Notes under the pieces: model-generated
Databases searched by the model: none
Told to the model about the DNA's origin: nothing
Seen by the model: the letters and a program-made list of their open reading frames with translations, nothing else
NCBI RefSeq assembly: GCF_002368095.1
Contig: NZ_AP018227.1
Coordinates: forward strand, 7,660,167-7,724,166
Length of the DNA stretch: 64,000 nt
Source: Calothrix parasitica NIES-267
GTDB taxonomy: Bacteria; Cyanobacteriota; Cyanobacteriia; Cyanobacteriales; Nostocaceae
Direction: 5' to 3'
Part shown: piece after piece, positions 8,794 to 16,591 of the stretch
Numbering within the stretch: position 1 is the first letter of the stretch
Layout: each line of letters opens with the position of its first letter
Program-made: the position numbers and the translations under genes

Positions 8794-9636
8794 ATGTCCA
8801 TAACAGAACATAAAATAACAGTAGATTCACTAGAATGGTTTTACCGACAAGTAGAACCAGTAGGTAGAAGCAATTTATTACCCGTTTTATTGCTACATGG
8901 TTTAGCATCGCAAAGTTATAGCTGGCGACATATAATGCCAGAATTAGCGGAACAGGGAAACAAAGTTATTGCACCAGACTGGATTGGTTCGGGGTTTTCA
9001 GCCAAACCAGAAAAAAGAGATTTTGCTTACACTCCCGAAGCATATATAAAAGCTTTAGATAATTTCATTGAAGCGTTAGAACTCGAACGTTTTTCTTTAG
9101 TAGTTCAAGGTTTTTTAGGTTCTGTTGGTTTACAATATGCCCTACGCAATCCCGATAAAATAGCCAGCATAATTATACTCAACACACCAATTTCATCTAC
9201 AGCTAAATTACCTTGGAAAATTAAACAAATGGGTTTACCTTTAGCAGGTGAAATGATGACTCAAGACCCATTATTAGTTGACCGAACTCTTGAAGGTGGT
9301 AGCCGTTACGTTATCAAAGACAAAGATTTAGATATTTATCGCAAACCTTTTTTAAAAGCTTCCGCTACCGGAAGAAGTTTATTAGCAACAATTCGGAATT
9401 TGCAGTTAAATACTGCAATGGAAGAAATAGAATCTGGATTTAAAGAATGGGAAAAACCGATTTTAATTCAGTGGGGAAAAACTGACCCTTGGTTAAACGT
9501 AGAAATGGCAGAAAAATTTGTCGAATACGCACCCGATGCTCAAATAGTAACAATTAACGACGTAGCACATTATGCTCAAGAGCATCACCACGAAGTTATT
9601 TTAGAAGATATGAAACCCTTCGTGCGTCGAACTTAG
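8794..9636 (+). CDS. Alpha/beta-hydrolase fold protein lacking the nucleophile
   Basis: A 280-residue alpha/beta-hydrolase of the haloalkane-dehalogenase/epoxide-hydrolase type. The oxyanion HGLASQ lies at 35-40 and the DWIGSGFS turn at 62-69. The acid Asp231 (WGKTDPWLN) and His259 (DVAHYAQEHH) are in their expected places. The nucleophile elbow, however, reads VVQGFLGS (103-110), where the position usually held by Ser or Asp is Gly106. The protein may therefore be a non-catalytic binding protein or use an unusual mechanism; I have seen similar elbows in cyanobacterial homologues, but this is from memory. The ATG at 8794 is preferred over a TTG two codons earlier. No operon partner. Confidence 0.85.
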   Translation: MSITEHKITVDSLEWFYRQVEPVGRSNLLPVLLLHGLASQSYSWRHIMPELAEQGNKVIAPDWIGSGFSAKPEKRDFAYTPEAYIKALDNFIEALELERFSLVVQGFLGSVGLQYALRNPDKIASIIILNTPISSTAKLPWKIKQMGLPLAGEMMTQDPLLVDRTLEGGSRYVIKDKDLDIYRKPFLKASATGRSLLATIRNLQLNTAMEEIESGFKEWEKPILIQWGKTDPWLNVEMAEKFVEYAPDAQIVTINDVAHYAQEHHHEVILEDMKPFVRRT

Positions 9637-9644
9637 AAAAATGT

Positions 9645-9779
9645 GGGTGGGGAGATAAGGAGAGAGGGGGAAGACAGGGAAGAGGGGGAAGAGGGGGTAG
9701 AAAATATTTATTCATCACCTTTAACCTTTAACCTTTAACCTTTGACCTTAATCCCTACTCCCTATTCCCTGTTCCCTAC
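9645..9779. repeat. Low-complexity short tandem repeats
   Basis: Purine-rich GGGGAGA/AGAGGGGGA runs (about 9645-9697) are followed by TAACCTT heptamers (about 9718-9747) and CCCTATTC/CCCTGTTC units up to the stop of the minus-strand protease gene. This is typical intergenic repeat material. Confidence 0.75.
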
Positions 9780-9781
9780 AA

Positions 9782-10993
9782 TTAAGAAAAATCTTTCATA
9801 TCAGCAGTACGTAATGATAGCTGCTGAGTACGAGTACCTCTTCGGACTTTTAATTGTAAGTTTTGACCGACACCGCTGTTTTCAACTATATTCAGCAGTT
9901 GCTCTCCGGTAGTAATAGATTTTCCATCAATTGCTGTAATTACATCTCCTATACGGATACCCGCTTTAGCTGCTGGAGAATTAGGTACAACTCTTCCTAC
10001 TAAAATACCTTTTATCTCCGGTAGTTGAATCGGAGAGTCAGGATTTTGGTTGATTCTTCGTGCTTTGTCGGGGGTTAAATCATCCATTCCTATACCTATA
10101 AATGGATGAGCAACTCTTCCGTTACGCTGCAATTCGCTGCTGATTTGCTTTGCTTTATCAATCGGAATGGCAAAACCAATACCCATTGCATCGGCTCTAA
10201 TTGCAGTATTTATACCGATAACTTCGCCTCTATCGTTTAATAAAGGACCACCAGAATTTCCGGGGTTAATCGCAGCATCGGTTTGGATAAACTCCAAGCG
10301 TTTTGAGGAAATACCAACTTGAGAACTAGGACGTTTCAAAGTACTAACAATTCCCAAAGTAACCGTATTGTCAAAACCCAAAGGATTCCCAACCGCAATG
10401 GCCCAATCTCCAACTTGAACGTTACCAGATGAACCCAAAGTAGCAACTGGTAAATCGCTACCAGCGTTAATTTTCACAACTGCTAAATCGGTAACTTCAT
10501 CTGCTCCTTGAACTTGACCTTCAAACTTACGACCATCCTTGAGTCGAACCGTTACTTTGTCCGCTTTATCCACTACGTGAGCATTGGTTAAAACTAACCC
10601 GCTTTTATCAATAATAAAACCAGAACCTAAGCCGCGTAATTCTTCCGGAGGCAAATTTCGAGGTAAAGAATCGCCAAAAAATCTTCTAAAAAAGGGGTCG
10701 TCCATAAAAGGTTCGGGAAGACGACGGCTCACGGTGCGCTCGGTATCAATACGAACTACTGCCATCCCAACTCGATTAACCGCAGCAGTAACAAAACTAC
10801 TACTACCAATCGCAGCACCAGCATTTGATGGCCTTTGAGAAACCAATTGTGAATCGAGAGATATAGTAGGTGCGGGTTCTGCTTGAGACGGTAATACTGA
10901 AAGACTATTAACGCTCAACAAAACCCCGACAAATATTGCTAATAAATGTGTAGCTAATTGTCTAATAGACTTAGAAAAATATGTAAATTTCAT
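9782..10993 (-). CDS. HtrA/Deg-family serine protease with PDZ domain
   Basis: Exported or membrane-anchored trypsin-like protease of the HhoA/HhoB/HtrA group, acting in periplasmic protein quality control. The N-terminal hydrophobic signal ends near SQAEPAP (about residue 40). The protease domain shows the triad His139 (TNAHVV), Asp169 (TDLAVVKI) and Ser247 (NPGNSGGPL). A single PDZ domain covers about residues 300-395 (RVVPNSPAAKAGIRIGDVI). The 403 residues are the normal length for cyanobacterial Deg proteases. The start is the ATG at 10993; the frame also runs two codons further to a TTG. Which of the three cyanobacterial paralogues this is cannot be settled from sequence alone. Confidence 0.93.
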   Translation of the reverse strand: MKFTYFSKSIRQLATHLLAIFVGVLLSVNSLSVLPSQAEPAPTISLDSQLVSQRPSNAGAAIGSSSFVTAAVNRVGMAVVRIDTERTVSRRLPEPFMDDPFFRRFFGDSLPRNLPPEELRGLGSGFIIDKSGLVLTNAHVVDKADKVTVRLKDGRKFEGQVQGADEVTDLAVVKINAGSDLPVATLGSSGNVQVGDWAIAVGNPLGFDNTVTLGIVSTLKRPSSQVGISSKRLEFIQTDAAINPGNSGGPLLNDRGEVIGINTAIRADAMGIGFAIPIDKAKQISSELQRNGRVAHPFIGIGMDDLTPDKARRINQNPDSPIQLPEIKGILVGRVVPNSPAAKAGIRIGDVITAIDGKSITTGEQLLNIVENSGVGQNLQLKVRRGTRTQQLSLRTADMKDFS

Positions 10994-11327
10994 TACCAAG
11001 ACCGTTTTCAGCCTGATTGTTACTTATTCATGACAATTACATCTGAAGCTATTGAAACCAATTTCTTCAGAAATCGTACATTTAGACGTTTTCCATCGCT
11101 TCAAGGTTTCGTCTTTTTAAGCTCTAATGCTTACTTATAGAACCTAAAACGAATTTTACCCGGCATTTCATTTATTAATAATATTAGCAAAAATTAGGTT
11201 CCTATTTTCTCTGCTTAGAGAGTTAATTGCTTGTTATCAGGTGGTTTGAGGATTGCTGCATACTCGATGTGACTGTTTGCCCTTTGCGCTAGGATAATAG
11301 TTACTGCCTCAAAACTGAAAATAGCAC
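10994..11327. other. Divergent promoter region, htrA-like / metal sensor
   Basis: About 330 bases between divergent genes. A small open frame (about 36 codons from 11031) has no recognisable features. No G-tract operator of the CsoR/RcnR type is obvious. A possible extended -10 (TAGGATAAT) lies at about 11290-11298, some 30 bases before the metal-sensor ATG. Confidence 0.4.
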
Positions 11328-11699
11328 ATGAATGGAACTTCAAAAGAAAACGAGCCGATACTGAGTGATATTGCAGAGACTAAAACTAAAGAACATAACC
11401 ATAAACATACCCATTCAACCCACGACCATGTTCATAGCGAAGAGTCTCTACGGAAAATAGTTAATCGATTGTCTCGCATCGAGGGACATGTAAGAGGAAT
11501 TAAGACTATGGTGCAGCAAGATACTCCTTGTCCTGATGTTTTGCTACAAATTGCTGCTGTTAGAGGTGCAATCGATAAAGTAGCTCGGATTGTATTAGAC
11601 GAGCATCTCACGGAGTGCGTTGCTAGAGCCGCAAAAAACGGCAATATTGATGCTGAAATGGAAGAATTAAAAGCGGCTTTAGATAGATTTTTGCCTTGA
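11328..11699 (+). CDS. CsoR/RcnR-family metal sensor, InrS-like
   Basis: A 123-residue all-helical repressor of the CsoR/RcnR family. After a His-rich arm (HNHKHTHSTHDHVH at about residues 23-36) comes the family helix with RLSRIEGHVRGIKTMV. Metal ligands Cys68, His93 and Cys97 have the spacing (25, then 4) of the cyanobacterial nickel sensor InrS, which also uses an N-terminal His. Nickel sensing controlling an efflux pump is therefore the best guess, but copper (CsoR) is not excluded. No efflux gene lies next to it in the window, so the target is elsewhere or is the gene itself. Confidence 0.85.
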   Translation: MNGTSKENEPILSDIAETKTKEHNHKHTHSTHDHVHSEESLRKIVNRLSRIEGHVRGIKTMVQQDTPCPDVLLQIAAVRGAIDKVARIVLDEHLTECVARAAKNGNIDAEMEELKAALDRFLP

Positions 11700-11778
11700 A
11701 TATTGAAGGATAATTTTTATGTGAGCTTTATTTGAAATAAGGAATTTTTCTATATTTATCATAGATTAGATATATTTA

Positions 11779-12594
11779 ATGATTTGTCGAAATTATAAAT
11801 TTCATTATTGTTTCAGTGGAAATTCTAATAAACCACTGATTCTTTTTTTACATGGTTTTATGGGTAATAGTCATGAATTTGACGAGACAGTTAAATTACT
11901 AGCTGATGAATTTTATTGTCTTAGTCTTGACCTTCCCGGACATGGACAAACTCAAGTAATAAATGATAATTGCTATACCATCGCAAACACTGCTACTGCA
12001 TTAATTAATTTATTAGATGAATTAAAAGTTAGCCAGTGTTTTTTACTTGGATATTCAATGGGTGGAAGATTGGCTTTATATTTAATGCTTCACTTTCCCC
12101 GATATTTCCATAAAGTTATTTTAGAATCTGCTTCTCCTGGATTATTAACCGAGAAAGAAAAAGTAGAAAGAATTAAGCGAGATGAACAAATAGCCAGAAA
12201 ATTAGTAAGAATGATTGCAAAAGATGACTTTAGGACTTTCTTAGATAACTGGTATAGTCAGCCGATTTTTGGGAACATCAAAAATCATCCACAGTTTGAG
12301 AAAATGATAAAAAATCGGTTGCAAAATAATCCTTTAGAATTAGCTAAATCTTTACAGTTTATGGGTACGGGAGTTCAACCATCTTTATGGAACAGTTTAC
12401 AGTCAAATCAAGTTCCTTTACTTCTATTAGCTGGGGAGAATGATACGAAGTTTATTGATATAAATACTAAAATGATTAATGTCAATGATTTTTATAAATT
12501 GAATATCATTAAAAAAGCCGCTCATAATATTCATTTAGAGAATACATCGGCATTTATCGAAAATATTCGAGATTTTTTTGATTCGCATTTGTAG
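11779..12594 (+). CDS. menH: 2-succinyl-6-hydroxy-2,4-cyclohexadiene-1-carboxylate synthase
   Basis: Alpha/beta-hydrolase-fold enzyme of the phylloquinone (menaquinone-type) pathway; it eliminates pyruvate from SEPHCHC to give SHCHC. Evidence is the oxyanion segment LFLHGFMGNSHEF (about 22-34), the elbow GYSMGGRLAL (Ser at about 94) and the family-typical LESASPGL that follows it. An acid Asp in AGENDTKF and a His in KAAHNIHLE complete the triad. Its 271 residues fit the family. The gene is strongly AT-rich and stands alone, 79 bases after the metal sensor. In cyanobacteria the phylloquinone made here serves photosystem I. Confidence 0.88.
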   Translation: MICRNYKFHYCFSGNSNKPLILFLHGFMGNSHEFDETVKLLADEFYCLSLDLPGHGQTQVINDNCYTIANTATALINLLDELKVSQCFLLGYSMGGRLALYLMLHFPRYFHKVILESASPGLLTEKEKVERIKRDEQIARKLVRMIAKDDFRTFLDNWYSQPIFGNIKNHPQFEKMIKNRLQNNPLELAKSLQFMGTGVQPSLWNSLQSNQVPLLLLAGENDTKFIDINTKMINVNDFYKLNIIKKAAHNIHLENTSAFIENIRDFFDSHL

Positions 12595-13073
12595 CATCTG
12601 TTCTCCTGGTAGCATAACCCATCTTTAATATGGCGATAATATTAATTTAAAAGTTATTTTGATTTTCACTTTCAATTTATTTGAATAAAAATTTTTTTCC
12701 TACAAGAATATGAGATAATTGAAAAAACTAAATCATATTTTTTTATAATGGGAATATCAGCAAAATTTTTATAGCAGGCATGCCTCCCCATTATTAAAAT
12801 TATCTTTATAAAAAATAATATCACGAAACCGTTATTAGGAAAGAAAATTTCGGTATTTATAATTTTAAAAATTTAGAATCACAATTAAAAGTAAAGAAGG
12901 CTATTAAATATACTTTTAGCGTTAATAACTAAGTAATTAGCTCATTGTAATCGTCATTATATGAGATGAGTTGGTGATAAATATAACTTTTTAATAGTTA
13001 AGTAGTATCCATGATTTCAGATTACGGGGGACGTAACAGCGTTAAGTCTTTAGACAGAAAATTATCATCAATA
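12595..13073. other. Intergenic region, very AT-rich
   Basis: About 480 bases between convergent menH and the lysozyme-like gene. No open frame of interest, repeat family or clear hairpin was found. Confidence 0.45.
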
Positions 13074-13754
13074 TTATTGAGCTTTAGTGACTGCACTCAA
13101 CTCTTCCTTCAAAACTTTCTGATAAATCCTTGGTAAACTACTACTTACCGAATTAGTTTCAATACCATATCCCAAACTAGTCCAAGTAGGAGAAAGTGTT
13201 TTCAAAACTTTGTTAATTTTTCCTTGTCGCAACAATCCAGAAATATTAACTCCCCATTCTTTAGGATTGTTTAACCAATCATGAACAACTCGGTCTTGAT
13301 ATTGTGGTTCAAAACTATAACTAGCCCAAAACATCATTGGCATTGGTTGCTCGGGATGATATCGCTCGGCTATTTTAAACCAAGTAGTATTAATCACCTG
13401 GTATCTACCGGCTGCTGTAGAACAGTTTCCTGTATTTGGCCCAATAGGAATTCTGACGCACTTTTCGGGATGTTTACTTAAATCGCTAACCTGTTCCCCA
13501 CCATACAAAACTGAGTAAGGACGCTTGACATTAGCTTCACTTGCGGAGATAGTTCGCATCAAAGCGCGGATGTAAGGGTCTCCCCCTTCCATAATTAAAG
13601 GTGGCTGTTTCTTCTGAAATACCGGGTCGCTATTCGGTTCTAAACTGCCGTGAATATACCACTGGAACATGCAGACAAAGGCGAGAAGAGCCGCTACAGG
13701 CCCGATTAACTTTTCAATACCCTTGAAGTGAAAACCTTTAACAGTTTGACTCAT
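13074..13754 (-). CDS. Membrane-anchored lysozyme-like protein (lambda endolysin-type fold)
   Basis: A 226-residue protein with an N-terminal membrane anchor (about residues 15-33, VAALLAFVCMFQWYI). A muramidase/lytic-transglycosylase domain resembling phage lambda R (GH104) follows. It contains RALMRTISASEANV with the candidate catalytic Glu, then YSVLYGGEQVSDLSKHPE and AAGRYQVINTTWF. It would cleave the glycan strands of peptidoglycan from the periplasmic side. It is not surrounded by phage genes, and homologues are common in cyanobacterial chromosomes. The ATG at 13754 lies where the hydrophobic anchor can follow a short cytoplasmic tail. Confidence 0.8.
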   Translation of the reverse strand: MSQTVKGFHFKGIEKLIGPVAALLAFVCMFQWYIHGSLEPNSDPVFQKKQPPLIMEGGDPYIRALMRTISASEANVKRPYSVLYGGEQVSDLSKHPEKCVRIPIGPNTGNCSTAAGRYQVINTTWFKIAERYHPEQPMPMMFWASYSFEPQYQDRVVHDWLNNPKEWGVNISGLLRQGKINKVLKTLSPTWTSLGYGIETNSVSSSLPRIYQKVLKEELSAVTKAQ

Positions 13755-13892
13755 TAATATTATCTAAAATAGCCACGTAATAAATAACAACAAAAATAAG
13801 TCCAACGATTCCGGCAAAGTTTTGATAAAACCGGATTGTCGAACAAGCTTAATTCTAGCAACAATTATTTTTGCGTGACCGAGGGAAGAAAG

Positions 13893-14016
13893 GATGAGGA
13901 CAAGGAGAGGGGGAGAGGGAGAGAGGGAGAGAGGGAGGGAAATTAATAATTCCTAACTCCTAACTCCTAACTCCTAACTCCTAACTCTTTTAATCCAAAA
14001 TCCAAAATCCAAAATC
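13893..14016. repeat. GAGAGGGA, TAACTCC and CCAAAAT repeats
   Basis: Three short-tandem-repeat types in a row: GAGAGGG units (about 13900-13939), at least five CTAACTC heptamers (about 13949-13987) and three CCAAAAT heptamers (about 13994-14017), ending at the stop of the next minus-strand gene. Confidence 0.85.
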
Positions 14017-14019
14017 GAA

Positions 14020-14679
14020 TTAGGCTACTGCTGCAAATAGCTCTGCAAAACTTTTAGCAGCAGCGTCTTCTCTAGAAACAATTTCGACAATTTTATTGCG
14101 CGAAGCTGGTTCAAAAAGTGATTCGACACAAACTTGAGCGACTTTTTGACGGGGAATACTACCATCAAACATTGTGTCGGCACTTTGCATAACAATAGAA
14201 TCGCTATTGTCTTCGTTTTTCAATCCACCAGGACGGACAATTGTATAAGTTAAGCCGCTTTTTTGAATATATTCCTCAGCTTGCTTTTTCCAAACTAAAA
14301 TTAACCAAAACAAATTTAGCGGATGGAATAGCTTAGAAACGCATAAAGAAGAAACAATCACAAAATGCTCTATTCCTTTAGCTTTCGCTACCTCAACTAA
14401 ATTTTTCGTTCCTTCATAATCAACTTTATAAGGCCCGGTGGGGTCAAAACTAGGAGCTGCACCAGTTGCACATAATAGCACCGTACTATCTCCTACAGCA
14501 GCAGATAAATTTTGGGCTTCGAGTACATCACCTTGCACTAAATCCACATTGGCAGGCAGAATACTTTTGGCTTTTTCTAAATCTCTTACTAATGCACGAA
14601 CTGGAATATCACGCGCTATCAATTCTTGCACGATACGCTTTCCGGTCTCACCTGTTGCCCCTGCTACAAAAGCTTTCAT
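14020..14679 (-). CDS. NmrA/atypical SDR NAD(P)-binding protein
   Basis: A 219-residue atypical short-chain dehydrogenase. The N-terminal motif AGATGETGKRIVQEL (about 6-20) is the GxxGxxG variant of the NmrA/Tic62/Ycf39-like group. RALVRDLEKA follows strand 2, and the mid-part contains GTKNLVEVAKAKG and VSSLCVSK. YTIVRPGGLKN follows, with no YxxxK motif. It may bind NADPH as a structural or regulatory protein; the partner is unknown. I start at the ATG at 14679 (MKAFVAG) rather than the GTG at 14709, because the cofactor motif begins five residues in. Confidence 0.83.
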   Translation of the reverse strand: MKAFVAGATGETGKRIVQELIARDIPVRALVRDLEKAKSILPANVDLVQGDVLEAQNLSAAVGDSTVLLCATGAAPSFDPTGPYKVDYEGTKNLVEVAKAKGIEHFVIVSSLCVSKLFHPLNLFWLILVWKKQAEEYIQKSGLTYTIVRPGGLKNEDNSDSIVMQSADTMFDGSIPRQKVAQVCVESLFEPASRNKIVEIVSREDAAAKSFAELFAAVA

Positions 14680-14856
14680 ATTAACCCCAAATTGGGAAAC
14701 ATATATCACTATCTTTCGTTCTCTATTGTAGAGTAATGGTGAACTTTATTTCAGATTGTTAATGTTTAGATGAATTTGCCTTATTAATGCGAAAGATGTC
14801 ATCTAGGATGGGAATGATTATTTTATATAAACTTAAGAGTATACAGGAATGCACTT

Positions 14857-15522
14857 ATGGTTTCAATTAATCGAGAGTGTAAATCTGAGCAAAAAAGGGA
14901 AACAATTATATCTGTGGCATCAACTATATCTGATACCCAAAGTTTACCCTTACAGGTCGATTTACAGGAAGAAACAAAATTTTGCGGTACTTTCAATGAC
15001 TGCATGGAGCTATACGCACCTGCGGACACTGTAGCGAAATTTCTGAACAATCATTGTGAATGGTTTTCTCGTTGCGCTCAACCAATGAAAGTTGAGCCTT
15101 TAGGAGAAAATGCTTATGAAATAATCATCGGTCGTTTTGGCGCTTTTAATTACGAAGTTGAGCCGAAAATTGGTTTAGAGCTTTTACCTCCTGACGAAGG
15201 TATTTACCGCATTCACACCATACCTATTCCTAATTACCAACCTCCTGGTTACGATGTAGATTATCGTGCGTCTCTACAGCTAGCCGAAAGTCAAAATGAA
15301 TCAAATTTTATAACCAAAGTTGAATGGGAATTACATTTAAACGTTTACGTTGAATTTCCTAAATTTATTAAACGCTTACCCAGTTCCTTAATTCAAAAAA
15401 CTGGTGACCGTTTGCTCAATCAAATTGTTCGTCAGGTGTCCCGTCGTTTAACACGCAAAGTTCAGGAAGAATTTCATCAATCTTTAGATATACCTTTTCC
15501 AGATAAATCTCAAAAAGCATGA
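14857..15522 (+). CDS. DUF1997 family protein
   Basis: A 221-residue soluble protein with the DUF1997 pattern found in cyanobacteria and plastids: FNDCMELYAPADTVAKFLNNH followed by a beta-rich region with GRFGAFNYEVEPKIGLELLPP, and a basic C-terminal helix (RLLNQIVRQVSRRLTRKVQEEFH). The function is unknown. The fold may be SRPBCC/START-like, judged from the alternating strand pattern and long C-terminal helix (inference). It is divergent from the NmrA-like gene and convergent with the DUF4079 gene. Confidence 0.78.
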   Translation: MVSINRECKSEQKRETIISVASTISDTQSLPLQVDLQEETKFCGTFNDCMELYAPADTVAKFLNNHCEWFSRCAQPMKVEPLGENAYEIIIGRFGAFNYEVEPKIGLELLPPDEGIYRIHTIPIPNYQPPGYDVDYRASLQLAESQNESNFITKVEWELHLNVYVEFPKFIKRLPSSLIQKTGDRLLNQIVRQVSRRLTRKVQEEFHQSLDIPFPDKSQKA

Positions 15523-15589
15523 AAATTGAAGGATGAAGCATAAAGGATAAAATAAATCTCCTTTATGCTTCACACTTCGTACTCGTTAT

Positions 15590-16054
15590 TTATGCATTAC
15601 TAAGAATTTTTTGCACAATTTGCACGCCACTGATAGCCTGCCAAGTAAAAAGTCCTAAGATAGTAAAATTCAACAATATATGACTAACCCGCGCCCAATT
15701 TGCTCCTTTTTGCATAAATGGAGATAAAGAAGCGGAAAAACCAATCAAAGCTGTCATACTAAGTCCAGCGATTAAATGCGGACCAACGAACAATTTACCA
15801 TTATTAATATAGGTCACAGCCATCCCACCAACAGAACCCGATACCATTAGTGCTAACAATAAAGAGCCTATTTGAAAGTGTTTGGTATTGTACTTACCTT
15901 TAATAAGTTCTTTCTTCTCATCACCTTTAGCATTTCTAGTACGCTGTACCTGTAAACCTAAATAAGCTGCATAAAGCGTGCATGCTAACAGCGCCCACAT
16001 TAACACGGGATGAAAAAATTGCATCCAATATTTAATTTCCGGTGAAAGCTCCAC
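15590..16054 (-). CDS. DUF4079 family membrane protein
   Basis: Integral membrane protein with four hydrophobic segments (about residues 8-30, 60-80, 92-112 and 123-146 of the short form) and a charged loop KGDEKKELIKGKYNTKH after the first. It matches the DUF4079 family, which resembles cytochrome b561-type folds. The His in FFHPVLMW, KHFQIG and VGPHLIAG are candidate ligands, but no function is known. Initiation is best placed at the GTG at 16054, which has GGGGGAG six bases upstream. The frame extends five codons further to a TTG that overlaps that Shine-Dalgarno site. Confidence 0.78.
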   Translation of the reverse strand: MELSPEIKYWMQFFHPVLMWALLACTLYAAYLGLQVQRTRNAKGDEKKELIKGKYNTKHFQIGSLLLALMVSGSVGGMAVTYINNGKLFVGPHLIAGLSMTALIGFSASLSPFMQKGANWARVSHILLNFTILGLFTWQAISGVQIVQKILSNA

Positions 16055-16252
16055 AGTGTTCTCCCCCAATACTTAAATCTTCATAAAAATTAGCATAGCG
16101 CGTCGGGGGAATAGGTAGTAGAGAATGGGAAAATAAGAATCGGGAATAGGGAATAGGGCATTGGGCATTGGACACCAAATAAATTCCTAACTCAAGAGTT
16201 AGAAGTTAGGAATTAGGATTTATCTTACTTTCTCTTTCCTGACAACTAACAA

Positions 16253-16423
16253 CTAACTACCAACAGTCACTGACTCAACCATAATGGGATTGAGCTTGCA
16301 AGTAACAAAGCTTGCGTAGTAGTGACTAGCCCACTGAGCCGTTACTCGGTAAAGACTTCCGAATGCTTCCCTAGTTCGGATTATCTCTAAAACTGTTTGT
16401 TCAGTTGCTTGCGGAAAGGACAT
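16253..16423 (-). CDS. Small ORF, 56 residues, possible conserved small protein
   Basis: Reading the minus strand from the ATG at 16423 gives 56 codons to a TAG at 16253-16255. The product starts MSFPQATEQTVLEIIRTRE and continues with FGSLYRVTAQWASHYYASF, ending MVESVTVGS. The composition is protein-like: an amphipathic first half and no low complexity. The block is richer in G+C than the AT-rich DNA around it. I do not recognise the family. Ribosome-site support is weak (only TAAG before the ATG). The same DNA can form at least six hairpins (for example TCCGAA 16358-16363 with TTCGGA 16375-16380), so a structured RNA on either strand is the main alternative. The DUF4079 gene lies downstream in the same direction. 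Confidence 0.45.
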   Translation of the reverse strand: MSFPQATEQTVLEIIRTREAFGSLYRVTAQWASHYYASFVTCKLNPIMVESVTVGS

Positions 16424-16591
16424 CTTAGTAGCGGTGGGCGAGGGGACTTAAACGGGTTTGCTGATTCCTGGGATTATATCCATTTAAAAATCAGCATTTA
16501 AATATACAAAGCCCACAGCAAATAAATTTGCTCGTGTGGTTTTCCTCTCAGGTCTAAAGATTCTGAGTTTCCCACCTACCGAGATTTTCTT

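Noticed and set aside
10958-11140. 60-codon plus-strand frame at the 5' end of the HtrA-like gene
   Set aside because: It overlaps the htrA start on the other strand and has no ribosome site or recognisable sequence.
13074-13754. Lysozyme-like gene and the holin-family gene at 54660 as prophage remnants
   Set aside because: They lie 41 kb apart among housekeeping genes, with no capsid, terminase or integrase genes. Both families are common in chromosomes.
13893-14016. Possible CRISPR array from regularly repeated units
   Set aside because: The units are contiguous heptamers without spacers; they are short tandem repeats.
16253-16423. tRNA, tmRNA, RNase P RNA or signal recognition RNA in the hairpin-rich block
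   Set aside because: The conserved motifs of those RNAs are absent and the stems do not form a cloverleaf. Left as a small ORF or unidentified structured RNA.
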